A stretch of DNA of 28,841 nucleotides. It comes from Apostichopus californicus. Its lineage: Eukaryota; Echinodermata; Holothuroidea; Aspidochirotida; Stichopodidae. Each line of letters opens with the position of its first letter. The first letter of the stretch is position 1. Shown one piece after another: positions 1 to 13,300 of the stretch. The stretch covers positions 1 to 28,841 of the forward strand of contig JAIPMN010022891.1 in assembly GCA_020650975.1 (NCBI GenBank), read 5' to 3'. A program made the position numbers and the translations under genes. The notes under the pieces were generated by a model. That model was not told where the DNA came from. It saw only the letters and a list, made by a program, of their open reading frames with translations, and ran no database searches.

Positions 1-45
1 TATATAGATATATATATATAGAGATATATATATATATGTATATAT
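1..45. repeat. (TA)n-rich microsatellite
   Basis: Alternating TA with scattered G substitutions at the left window edge. Confidence 0.85.
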
Positions 46-1015
46 TGCTTACACTCCAAGACATAAATAAAACCCACAAGTTATTCTAATGAACATGGTT
101 GGGAAGCAACTGAGAAATGGCTATATTCAAAACATTACATGCTTTTTTTGCTATTTTAACTGATAACTTTTCATGGTAAACGACCGGGTTGAATAGTTTT
201 GTCTCTGAGATATCTCTCAAATTCTCAACAAAAACATCAACAAAAATTAAAGAGGAAATAATAATTGGCTAAACTAAATTGTGCCCATATAAATTGGTCA
301 TGAAAATGAAACTCAACTTTTTTTTTGAAAACATCAAACTCATTTTGTATGTGGATTAAATATGGCCAAATTTCAAAAACAAACAACCCAAAAACAAAAG
401 AAAAGAATAATATTTCAACTTCTTAATAAAATCATCAACCTCTTCTCTGAAGCAAACAGCTGAGAAGCAAAATCGTACACATTTCAAATAAAGATGGAAA
501 GAAAACAAGAATAGAAAAAAAGGCGAGGTTTTGAAAACTAAACTCGACTCTTTCCATTTTGCAAATACCTCGTTGAATAATTACGACGTGTTTATATTTC
601 ATACACCTGCTCGTCCTCGTTGAGAGAAGAGGAGAACGACGGGACACCACTCCGTCTAAGACTGGCTGAGACCGAGCTCGCCATATTACCCAGCATGCAC
701 TACGGTTACTCGGAGAGTACAGGAGGCAACCGAGACTTACATACATTACAGCCATTGCACAAATTGTTTCGAAAGAAAACCCGACGGCCCAGAATTTTCC
801 CGAGAATGTGTCTCTCATTCATCCTTAAACAAACAGGCTTTTGATTTGTTTTTTTGTCAGCTGGTCTCGCTTCATCTGTTCCGTCCTTTCGGAAAAAAAA
901 AAGGAAAAAAATTTGACCCCCAGAGAACGTGCAAATCCAAACGCTTAGTTTTTAGCCTTGGATGTTACTCCTCGACGTTCTCCCATGCCAACGTTAAAAA
1001 AAACCCAAAACCGTC
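1..1015 (-). other. 3' untranslated and downstream region
   Basis: Sequence after the channel stop codon in transcript direction. I see no coding region. About 600-760 is less AT-rich than the rest. I found no canonical AATAAA on the minus strand (TTTATT on the plus strand) here, so the cleavage site cannot be placed. The far end (1-45) is a TA-rich microsatellite. Confidence 0.6.
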
Positions 1016-1303
1016 TCAGTCGCTGGAGAACTTCTTTGGAAAGTGTTCTTGAGCGTTGACGCTGGCCGCGTAGTCGCCGTACAGATCCCTGCCGATGCGG
1101 CAGACCTGCTCCTCCACGCTGGGGAACTGCGCCAGCACCTGTTTCAGGTCGTGCACGGACAGGGCCTGCAGGTTGACGTGGGTGCAAGCTCGGACCGAGG
1201 TCCTACGGGGCACGTCGTAAAGGAGATTGATGTCGTCGAAGTGATCCCCCTCGTGGAGGACCTGGGCGACCTGTTGCAAGTTGTTTTCGTCCATCATTTC
1301 CAC
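1016..1303 (-). CDS. CNGK: Terminal exon: repeat 4 CNBD cassette, C helix and C-terminus
   Basis: Acceptor CTCTCTCTCAG, phase 0 in, TGA at 1016-1018; 95 codons plus stop. Encodes VEMMDENNLQQVAQVLHEGD, then HFDDINLLYDVPRRTSVRA. The cassette has FDD where repeats 2 and 3 have FGE, and RRT where they have RTA. The gapless length from F to RA is identical in all three, so these are substitutions. The C helix region follows, and the protein ends EHFPKKFSSD soon after. Confidence 0.95.
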   Translation of the reverse strand: MEMMDENNLQQVAQVLHEGDHFDDINLLYDVPRRTSVRACTHVNLQALSVHDLKQVLAQFPSVEEQVCRIGRDLYGDYAASVNAQEHFPKKFSSD

Positions 1304-4300
1304 CTGAGAGAGAGAGATCCGGGTTTCATGAAAAGAAGAGAAGAAGTTAGGAACGCGTGCAACAGGGGCAGAGTCAATTATGTAGTCGGTAGTTTTTGAG
1401 AGTAGAAACAGGAGTGGATTGGAAGGGGGTTTAGAGGGTGATGAGGGAGGGGGGCCAACAGAAAGTAGGGGAGGGACAGGGATAGAATTACCGAGCTGTT
1501 CAATTGTCTTGATGAATCGTAAAATTCGCTCATTAAACTTTCGAGCATGACAGGCATTCGACGTTAATAAAATTTTCCGAAAGTCAGATCTTTGACAACT
1601 AGACCGGATTATTTCGTACTTCCACAGACTCATACTAGTCATTCCATGTGGTCTTTGGGTGGCAAGCTAAATCAAGGGGGTGGTTGAGGGAGGGGGAAAG
1701 ACTGGAGGCTACATTAGGAAACTTCCTACTGTACACTACCTACAAAAGAATTGCTTACATTTCACCTTTAAATAAATGAGCCGAAAAATGTAATGCACAC
1801 GTTTTAATCACCGCAATAGTTTCTTTATGCTCGATTTAAACTACCATGAATGTGGATCGGCTTCGACCGAGAGTGCGCCGAGTGAAAAATCGACTGGATT
1901 TTATTGCTTCTTTTCTTTTAATCTCAATTATGCGGGGGATAAAGGTATCAATCGATAGAAAAGATTTGCGTGATCTCACCGTTCCTCTGTGGATGAAGTA
2001 CATCTCGTCACCCACGTCCCCTTGCCTGACGATGTAGTCGTTCGGCGTTATGAGGACCGGTCTCAGCATCAGCGACAATGAACGGAAGAAGCTTCCCTCG
2101 GCGTCCTTGAATATGGGCACCTGTTGGGGACAGAACAAGAATAATAATAATAATTCTCAGTTCTTGTATAGGGCAACTAACAATAAAGTCTCGCCGCGCT
2201 GTACTTAACCCTGGTCATTGGTAACTTGTCACACCTACACACCAAAGTGTGCACAATTCAAACAATCTCTCCTGGGGCACCACAGCCACGTGTCCCCTGG
2301 GGGACTTCCCATAGGGTGCAGCCACAAACCGGCGCACGCCACTATATTAACAAGTCACCTCGCAAGTCCCCATTTATACACCTGGGTGAAGAGAGGCAAT
2401 GGAGATAAAGTGCTTTGCCCAAGGACACAACGCAATGATCTGGCCAGGGCTCGAACCTGTAATCCTTAGATCACAAGTCCACTGCCTTGACCACTTGACC
2501 ACAACGCCCTCGAAGCTGAAATATTGTAACTCGCGGATGGTTAAAGTTTTTCCATCGACCAAGGGAGTTCTCGTCAGTGGTCATGAAGATGTTGCGTTTA
2601 ACGTTTCCCTACAATTCAGTGATCGAAAACTATTATAATGCCCACTTTCCAGAAGGTCATTTTCATTTAGGTGGTCAAACTTTTACTAAGAAATGGGCAG
2701 TTTGCTTTTATTTTAGAAGCGTTACTTTTAAAACGATTAGAGAACAGGGATTGGACTGAGCCAGCTTCCGAGATCATGCTATGAAAGGTGCAAACGCGAC
2801 GATGACGGCAACAAACGACAACAAAAATATCTCTGTATTTCAATGACAGAAATTTTTTCTCCAAATAACTTTAAGTTTCGGTCCAGATATGGTAGTTTGT
2901 TGATACCATACACTAGATGTTTTGTTGGACCACTATAAAATTAAAAACAAAAACATAGAAAACGTTAAACTTTCTTATTCCTCCCATGAAAGACTTCGAC
3001 GATAGACGTCGTTTCATAATAGACATACTCAGTAATTCAGACAATAAAAAACTGCCCATAACTGGAAATTGGAATCGTTTACCAATTGTGATTGAGTTGG
3101 TAAAGATATGTAAATTTATAAAAGGGCAGCATGTTTTGATCCCAGCAAGACCGATCTTCTCTCGGAGGGAAATGTCGCCATTTCAGCAAAAGAGTACCAT
3201 ACATTACCTTGGTAAGGTGATGTTCGTTAATATTCAGAGCCAGCTCTGTCTGCAGGCAAAATGGTGCATCCCTCAGCAGTGTATGCTGATCAACACCCCT
3301 GGAAAAGTTTAGAAAGGTAAAACTATTGTCAAGCTCATGCATGGTGAAAATTTGAAACATTCTAGTCTTAATATGAATCTATAAGTAAATCACACTGCCC
3401 TTCTACTTGTACTCATGAAATTTTTTCTCATACTTGTACTCATAGAGTTGTACCAATACTTGCTATCATTGATTTGCACTCATACTTGTACTCATGGATT
3501 TGTACTCATAGATTTGTACCCATACTTGTACTCATAGATTTGTACCCATACTTGTACTCATGGATTTGCACTCATGAATTTTTACTCTTAGATTTGTACC
3601 CATACCTGTACTCATGGATTTGTACCCATGCCTTTGCTCATGGATTTACACCCATACTTGTACTCATAGATTTGTACTCATACTTGTGCTCATAGACTTG
3701 AACTGATACTTGTACTCATGGATTTGCACTCATGGAATTGTACCCATGCCTGTGCTCATAGATTTGTACCCATACTTGTACTCATAGATTTGTACTCATA
3801 CTTGTGCTCATAGATTTGAACTCATACTTGTACTCATGGATTTGCACTCATGAATTTTTACTCTTAGATTTGTATCCATACCTGTACTCTGGGATTTGTA
3901 CCCATACTTGTGCTCATAGATTTTGTACTCATACTTATACTCATGGATTTGTACTCATAGATTTGTACCCATACCTGTACTAATGGATTTTTACTCATAC
4001 TTGTACTCAGGGGATTTTTACTCATACATGTACTCAGGGCATTCATTCTGAATAATTGTACTCAGGGCATTTGTACCCATACCTGTGCTCATGGATTTGT
4101 ACTCATGGATTTGTACCCATACTTGTACTCAGGGCATTTATACTCAATACTTGTACTCATGGATTTTTGCTCATAGATTTGTACTCATGGATTTGTACTC
4201 ATGGATTTGTACTCATACTTGTACTCAGGGCATTTGTACCCATACATGTACTCAGAATTTTACTCATACTTGTACTCAGGGCATTTATACTCAATACTTG

Positions 4301-7300
4301 TACTCAGGGCATTTTGGAAATCTATTGTAGGTCCCAGTGCAGGAATAAGTAGTGGTACTCAGGCCGCCACGAGCCTTGTACTCATACCAAGGGAAGCTCT
4401 ACTTGTACACATAGCAGTGCTTTTGTACGTGTACTATGTACCAGTGTGCACTTCCCCTTTAAGCATAACCTGCTCAGTATAGTTCCTAAAACCATGACTG
4501 TGTATCAGGACAGGTTCATTTAACATAGCGATATGACCTCGTCGACAGACGTTAAAAAGTGGCTTTTTAAAACCACGAGAAGGAGCTGTCAGGTAAAGAA
4601 ATCTCAAACCGACAAAGATTAGAAATATTTTAGGTGAAGCTCTGAGAGTCTGTAAAATCACAAGATCTTTTCTCACTTTTCAGCTTTTTTCCCCCTTTTT
4701 TTTTCTTCGATCCACTTACTTATTTCTCCTCCACAGATAGTCAAAGTAGCTGATGACTCGATTTCTTAGTTTGCTGTTCAGTTTCATGTCTTTCATTTGT
4801 TCCTGTTCGAGAGGAAAAAAGGAAAAGTATATAAAGAGAGAGTAAAAGAGAAAGTAAGATAAAAATAAAAAATAAATAAATAAAAAAAAAAAAAAATAAA
4901 AAAAAAAAATCAAATAAAAATAATAAAAAATAAATAAAAATAAAAATAATAAAAAATAAATAAAAAAAAATAAAAATAAAAATATAAAAACAAAAACAAA
5001 AATAAAAATAAAAAATGAATCAAGAAAGTGAACACGTAAAAGAAACAGAAAAGTAACAGAACAGAAAAGGAAAAGTAAAGAGAAAAAGTATAAGAAACAG
5101 AAAAATCAACGCTTTAATAGTTGGGTGGTGATCACAGCCATTTCTTCACTGGCGACACCAGTCAGATACAACAGTACCTTGCATAACGTGTATTAAGCCA
5201 GGGATCACACCCCCAGTCACCTTTGAATACGACCCAGAAGAGTGGCAGGGAAGCGGATTTCAAGAGAACTCATTGGTAGTTACCAAACAGTAATTCATAC
5301 ACCATTGAACTTCATTGCCACCAAGAAAAGGTCGTTTAGGCTTCAATTTTTTGAGACGGTTTCTTACAATGGGTAACAGCGTCGATAGACATATCTACCA
5401 CACAAAAATCAGGCAAAGCCTCCTACCCGAGGTTTTCTAAAATATCTGAGGCACCGTGATAAAACTTCTCCGAAAACGAAGAAGGGGGAAAAAAATGAGA
5501 TGACTTTACCTTGACCGCGTCTAGCCGTTCCTCGTATTCCACTCTGCCCGCCTCTTCGTTAGCGAGAGTGGAAGCGATGTTTCCCAGGACCGATCCATTC
5601 AGGAGCTGACCGATCACCATCACTAGACTTGCGATTACTGACGAGAGGGTAGAGAGAGTGAGAGAGAGAGTGACAGGACAACATGAAACACATACTCGTG
5701 CCACAATGTTGTAGATGGATTCAGGTACCAGTAAATATATGTAAACTTTGAGTAGGTAAGAAAGTAATAAGATAAAAAGTTAGGTAAACTTTAACATTTG
5801 CAACTGCGCCATACTTCAAGTTAATTAGAAGGAGTGACAGTCTCAAACAAATGGAACTCTAGCTTCGCAGAGGTTGCCATTCAAACTTTTACGACTCTTT
5901 TATAGAACGAGTATGAAGTTCTCTCCTTGTTGTTGAAGATAGAAATCTTGTCCTAAAACAGTGTGATTGTTTCGATAAATTCCTAGATCATATCGGGATG
6001 AAGAGAATGGAAGTAGGCAGCACACTGAATGTCAAAAGGTAGTATCACTTAGATTCACACTTTAAGTCTGCAACCCGACCCCCACTTCACCTTCCCCTAC
6101 CCCTTTTTTGAATAAAGAGATAAGTATTTTATAGTGCTTGAATTGGTTTGAGTTCTATTCTCTGGCATTTTAAAATGAAAAATTGCTGACATTTTCGTAG
6201 AAAAAAAAAAATTTGTGAACTGTTTTATCAAAGTGAACCTAGAGAAAGAATACATCGAGGACTGCTGCAATTTTGCTATCAAGTTAGCCTTTCCAATATC
6301 TTTCATTTTGAAACGATCTGAATTCTTTCTATCAATAATATATACATATATACATATATATACTTACTCATTTCCACTAAAGAGTGGGCGTGGATGTCTC
6401 CGTAGCCTGTCGATGTCAGAGTGGCAACGGCCCAGTATAGGCAGTCCCCATAGCGGTCAAGGTCCGATGTGGTGTTTTTCGAGTACTCTGCAGGTTGAGA
6501 GCAACCATGGAGACAAACAAGATTAGAGGCGAGTCAGGGAAGGGATGAGGAAAGGGTAAAGAAGGAGGATGGAAAAAGTGGGCAGGAGGATGGGGAAAGG
6601 GGGAAGGAAGGGGGAGAAGGGGAGGTAACTGTATTTAAGCCCTCCACCTATAAACTCATTACTTCTGCAACAAGCCAGTCCTCCACCTCACACTGCTATG
6701 CAGTAGATGACCGAATAGCATGTTATATGGTGTCAGACCTTCAGATTACTGTACTATTGTGTAGGCCACACCTTCCATCAGTGGTTTATGCAAGTGATAG
6801 CCAAAATGCTGAACTGATTATAACCTACATTAGTGTTAGACGTTGGCTACGATTAAACGTGTCAACTGAATTGTGTCTCGAGCAGAATCTTTAGTTTTTG
6901 AGGGAAGGCAAGGCTGAGAGGTGGGGGGGCTGGGTGGGTGGGAAGGTGGTTAGTCCCCTTTCTCCCCATCCATCCCCTTCCCGATAAAACACCCACTAAT
7001 CTTGTATACATATTATTGCACTGACAGATTCTGCTTAATAAAACAGAAAAAATTGTGAAAAATTAAATTAAAAAAAAAAAAAAAAAATCCAGAAAAAATG
7101 GGAAATTCTTTAAAAACTCACTTAGAGCGGACGCCCAGGACCCCTGTAGACATTCACCGTGCTCCCAAGGTGGACACGCGATGAAGTACCAGAGAGATGC
7201 GAAGAAATGGATGATGACCACCACGGTGACAAACGTCTTTGTAAGACGTACCTGCAGCATGCTGTAGGAAGAACATATGAATAGCGAGTCATCGGGTTTA

Positions 7301-10300
7301 AACTTCCGGTAGCTTGAAAATCTCGAAGAAAACAAAACAATTCATTGACAAAAATGGCCTTCTCGATAACTCACTTGATGTTCAGCTCTTTCTCCCAGTT
7401 CTCAAAGAATTCCGATACCCTGAATAATCTCAGCAGATGGACCCAGCGCAGAAAGGTGTAAGCGATCAGGCGGATGTCTTCCGGGAAGCACAGGGCAAAG
7501 ATGTCCAGCGGGAGAGCCGCCACGAGGTCCAGCCGGAAGCCCGTCCTCTTCTTCAGGTAGAAGGTGTAGACCTTGTTGAAATCCTTCTCTAGTTCTCCGT
7601 ACTCGTCAGCGCAGCTGACGTGGAACTTGATGTAGATCTGAAAAAGGGGGGAAAAGAAAAGCCTTCCTCAAGATTTGTAAACATCATATTGGAACCGATT
7701 TTTTGGGGTTTTGCATCAAGCAAAAAAAGAGCAATACATTTATACATTGATACATTAATCTGCAAAAGCACCTAGCTGATTTTTTTTTATATTCCCTGGT
7801 TGGAAAATAGTTATAAATATAGACTGACCTCAAACAAGAAGACCAGTTCACATAGATAGCTGAATAGGGTGATTTGCAGACTCCAGACTTGGAACGCACT
7901 CTGTAAAGAGAAAAAAAAAAAAAAAAAATCGGGAACCGTGCTTATTTCTGAAAAACGTGTCTCAAATTGCTTTGATCGTCTAACGAACCGAGCATTTTGA
8001 GAATTAGAAACCCCAAAACATGGATAAAGTGACTATGAATGACATCTCTGTGATGTCAAAACTTCTCCAGATGATTGATTATACATGTAGTCTTTCACAG
8101 ACAATCTTGGAGCCGTTTAATACTAGGGCTGCATTCAAGCGATGATCCGCCTTGTAATATAACACAGGAATATTTTAAATTTTGATAACCCCCAATTTGT
8201 TCGACAGAGGTTTCGTAGGTGCGAGGTCAAACTCTGCACGAATTCCCGAAAATATATCGACTCACTTGGTAGATGATCGTCCACGTGAGGACAAAGGCCA
8301 GCGCGCAGGTCAGTCTGCTCAGGTTGCGGACGACCGGACTCTCCGGCGACAGGACAAAGTGATTGGTTCGTAGGATCGTCTCGACGTAATTCTTGTTCCC
8401 GAAGAAGCAGCACAAGGGGAAGGGCTGACGGAACGCAGTAGAGGGATGGTCGCCGTCGGCATCGCCACCGGCCGGCTCCGACGTCTCTTCACCTAGGTGG
8501 AGAGGCGGGCAAGAAAGAGGAGGGTCACGTCTCAATGTTCGTGACATGAAATGCCCCTTTTTACAGAAATTGACAGAAATTGTGCAGCCTTGCATCTAAT
8601 GATAATCACTTGAGTCGACAAACCATTGTCTCTGATTTCCTGCCTACTAATGAGTCTTATCTGTCTTGGAAGATTATCTTTCTTTTGGAACCAGCAGTGA
8701 CATAATATTTAAGCACTCTGTGGTCTTGCCTGGCTATGCGGTTTGTGTACACAAGAGTGATAAGCATCCAGCTCTACAGCTGTGAGGTAGGAACAAGATA
8801 ATGAGATGGGGTTTTCAACAAACAGTTCTAGAATATTTAATTTTTCGTTCCTTTTTTCATAATAGTGCTGCTTTATCAGCCACTGGAATATCTCGTTAAT
8901 CGATGTGTCGATAGAAAACGGAAACGCTTACCACCTCGAGCCTTTCCGTTCTGCGATTTGCCATCCTCTGCTTTGGTCTTAGTGTCGTTGTTATTGTTGG
9001 TGTTTGGAGAAGGTGCGATGATGTTGTTGGTGTTCGGTGGAGCGCTGAGGTTATTGGCGCTGCTGGTGCTGCCGGCCGGGGAGGCCGGGGGTTCGGCAGA
9101 GCCGGGGGACGCCGGGGGGTCGTGCCTCTCCTGGGGTGGAGATGTGGTAGCCGACGAGGGCTCTTTGTTGTCACTGTTTGAGAGGCTGTTCCGGGATGAT
9201 GAGTTTGCTACCGAGGAGGATCCCTTCAGACTGTTATTGTTACTGTTGGACTGTAAAATGAAAATCAGCAATCAGTAAAACGGATCATGTAGAAACAAGT
9301 ACCGAATGAAATGGCCAGATATTTTCACAAACAGAGCAAAACTCGTAGGATAAGATTTGATATTTCGTAACCCCATTATTAGGGCTATTAAAGGTTGCAT
9401 TTTGCAGGGACGATATATTAACGCAGAGATAATATTTTCGACAGAAGGGAGTAAACTCGAATCCCAGGGAAATGGGTTTTATTGTCGACCTACCAGATCC
9501 TTGGCGTCGCTTCGCTTCCTGACGGCGTTGATCCTCTCCTCGGCGACCTGGTTGATCTGGACCTTGATCGACGGGTAGTGGGTCAGTACCTCGTCCAAGT
9601 CTTCTTTGGTGAGGACGAAGCAGTCGCAGTTGGTCTGCGCTCTGGACGGGATGGGGAAAAATATCGATTTCGTAGATAGTTATTAAATGAGAGCTTGTCC
9701 TACGTGACGAACCTTCGACAAGGAAGAATAAAAGACTCATTTTTCTTTCTTTCTGGCAGACGGTAAGAGAATAACTACAACTGTTATTTGCAGTCAAAAA
9801 GAAACATTATTATAGATTGAGAGAAGAATTTTCACAGGACTATGATGAAACAAAGAGAGAGAGAAAAAAAAAAAAATTAACTGAGGCAGTAGCTTTCAAA
9901 TCTCTCATATTCATACATATGGACAGTAACATGGACAGTTAGCGATTAAAATGCAGGGCCCCCCCGCTCCAAAAAAGTAGGTGACCCTGGCCACACTACC
10001 AAAGGTTTTCACAAGGGATCATTTCCACGATGGCGTGGTGTCACCACATGCAGCGATCTCGACACCAGTGTACATTAGTCTGACATTCTGCCCCCTTACC
10101 TGTCCATCCCACTACCTGCCCCCAACCCCCCCACCCCACCTCTCCCCAATCTTAAACCTATGACAGGTTCCCTAAAGAATAAATCAATTTGTAAAATGAG
10201 TGAAACCTGATGGAGGCCGTTCTTGGACAACTGTAGACCAGACTGATCTCTCCGAAGAATCTGCCGGCCTGCATGGTGTCAAACACGATCTGACCGTCCT

Positions 10301-13300
10301 CCGAGACCACGTCTACCACTCCACGGTGGATGAAGAACATCTGTGGAGCAAAACATCCGAAGTTAAGAATGATGAGGGATGCTTACCACGCCCGCTGTTT
10401 TAGAAGTCGAGATACCTGATTTTCCGTCGATCAAAAATTCCGCAAATCTTTTCGTTTCCACTACCACTATAAAGCACAAACTCGTTTTACCTACCACTCT
10501 TTTCAGAGCAGAAAATATTCCGTAGGTCTACAGACTATAAATTTAGATATCAGATTAAAAAAAATACAATATACAAAACGTGTGTGAATTGCTGGCCAGA
10601 AGTCACAAATAACTTTGACCTACAGAGCAGAGCTGCAGAATCAACAGTCGCAATTATTAGCGCACCGAGGAGTCGGCGAATTTATATATATATTCTCACC
10701 TCTTTGCCGAAGTCGTGTTTCTTCACGATGTACTCCTTGCTAAGGTAGTAGTCTGGTTTGATGCACATGGCTAACATCTTTTGGAAGCCTACCTCTGTGT
10801 TTTGGAAGAGTGGTACCTGTCGATGCAAATCGTAGAAACGAAAAAGTGAAATATATACGAATAAATGACATCAGAAGGACAATTGATATGAGTGTGGATA
10901 TTAACAGCAGAATAAAAAGAAAAGAAAATTCGAAATTGTTTGACTCCATGGAAGGGATGTGAGTAAGAAAAAATGAAAAAATGATTTAGATTTTAAACAA
11001 GTGCTATTTCCTTTTCCTCTGTAATATATATATCCCTTTTAAAGGTGGATATCACAACAGAACTGTTTCTCTGACTGGGAAGGTCCACATATAAACGACT
11101 CAGACTCAGGACTCACATTATTGATCATATCCTGGTAGAGGCTGAGAGACACGTCTGCCTTTAGGGACAGAGGGAGCCCGTCGAACAACGAATCGGTATC
11201 TACGCCTTTCGTCCGCAGCCACATGTAGTTGTAGTAATCCAGGACCCTCTGAGCGAGACCTTTCTCGACTTGATTATCCTATCACAACGAAGGGAGACAT
11301 TTTGAATTAGTCGTACATTTTCAGAATAATAGCTATTCTGCAGATGGGAGCGCATTTCATACATTGAAGGAGAAGCAAATTTATTTTTTTTCCCCATTCT
11401 CTGTCCATTTGGTTTGATATGAAGAACAACCTCTCCATTGTCCAATTTTCTTCTAGTTAACACAGATTTCCTCTTCCTCCTCGTATGGAAGATAAAATAA
11501 TTGCAAAAGATTAACAAATATTTACGGTACCTTAAGGTATTGTCCGATGGCGGTAAGTTTCTCCTGGTAACGGGCCCTCTGAGCGTCGGCGTTGGCCAAG
11601 CTAGCAGCCACGCTGGCAATAACGTAACCGAAGAACACGATGCCAAAGATCATCGCACTCAGGGCTAGGACCATCTACGGGATAAAGAAAATTTCACAGA
11701 GGGGTTAATGGAATGTGCTCATCGTTAGGGAGTTTTCGACTAAGTTTCTCACAAATTTTGCTCCGGTGAAACAGCAGTGAGCAATTTTTGATGTCTCAAA
11801 TGTTTGCTCTACGTTAGAAAGGTTGTACACTGTTTGTTAGGTCGCGATTCGGTATCCCACGCCAGTTGTTCTCGATAGGCGGCACGCGGGAGATTCCCAT
11901 CTGACCATGCGGGAAAGATCGGCCCAAATGATGTGATAGTCCTGCCCTAAGTCACTATGTCGGCTCTTTTCTTCAAAGAGCTGAGCGCCCGACCCACTTA
12001 CTCGCAGATTGCTGAATCTAGGCATAGCTAAGCCTTCCGGTTCTCTCCGGCCCTTTGCTTTTTTTTTTAAGAATTTTTGCAACTTTGCTTCTCCCTGGCA
12101 CTTACACTCACTTTGCACAGATGAATCTAAATGGCAACAGACTTCCCTGCGCAACACATCTTACAAAGTACCAAGCATCTTCATCATAGATAACAAACAC
12201 TTTTCAGATTTAGAGATCATCTCAAAATTGCAAAAAAACCAATTTTAATCAGAAATTGTGAAGAACATGGGAATTCCACTTTGGGAAATTTGGTTATATA
12301 TAGAAACGTACGTTGATGTCATTTTGATAAAAGTACCTACATAAACAGTCCATCATCTTCAGCTATAGTAGTCATATTTGATATTCAGTTAGGTTTAGCA
12401 ATAAACAAATTTAAAAAAAAAAAATTATTCCTTTTATTTTTACTTAATATATAACTTGATGTCTAAGGATGTGAAAGTGAGTGGTCCAGTTGGTTCACGA
12501 CTTAATTCTGCTAAATCAATTGTGTTTAAAATAACGGTCAGCAATTGCATACGAGCTTGGCCTACAGTGCACTCACCTCTAACTGAGTCTTGGCAACTAT
12601 ATCACCGTAACCGACCGATGCACCAGTCGCAGCGGCCCAGTACAGGCTTATAAAATACTGTGTGATGATTGGCTCTTTATCTACATAACAAACAAGAAAA
12701 AAAAACGAGGAGAAATATTATATAACATATCATTTTGATCGATAATAAGGACATTTTGTAACAAATCAATGCATCAGATATATGCTCTTTTTCAATCAAA
12801 AGGACACGTTAACAGGTACTGTAGCAATGCATGTACTTTACACAGGCAACAAGAATGCTGGCTTATACTCCCACAAAAAAGTCTGTGTATGCCGGTTCAT
12901 ACTGACAAAAATATGAAACGATCCATTTGTATGTTACGCAAGCAACGAGAATGCTGGCTCATACTCACAAGTCTCTGTGTATGCCGGTTCATACTAACAA
13001 ATGTATGAAATGATCCATTTGTATGTTACGCAAGCAACGAGAATGCTGGCTCATACTCACAAGTCTCTGTGTATGCCGGTTCATACTAACAAATGTATGA
13101 AATGATCCATTTGCATGTTACACAAGCAACATGAATGCTGGCTCATACTCAAAAGTCTCTGTGTATGCCGGTTCATACTAACAAATGTATGAAATGATCC
13201 ATTTGCATGTTACACAAGCAACATGAATGCTGGCTCATACTCACAAGTCTCTGTGTATGCCGGTTCATACTAACAAATGTATGAAATGATCCATTTGCAT

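Noticed and set aside
435..818. Minus-strand open frame of 127 codons after the channel stop
   Set aside because: No domain or conserved motif; lies in the probable 3' UTR and has low-complexity ends.
1043..1399. Plus-strand open frame of 118 codons
   Set aside because: Shadow of the terminal CNBD exon on the other strand.
3474..4482. Overlapping open frames rich in Tyr, Leu, Thr and Cys with an internal repeat
   Set aside because: They are translations of the 13-14 bp minisatellite, open in several frames on both strands, with no codon bias or splice support.
4861..5020. AT-rich tract as a replication origin or promoter
   Set aside because: It is a simple AAATA expansion within an intron; nothing else supports such a role.
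7245..7256. Strong donor-like CAG/GTACGT inside exon 7261-7122
   Set aside because: The frame continues through S5 beyond it, so it is coding sequence; use would leave a 9-nt exon.
8865..9278. Plus-strand open frame rich in Leu, Val and Gly
   Set aside because: It is the complement of the Asn/Ser/Pro linker exon, which fits splice sites and frame on the minus strand.
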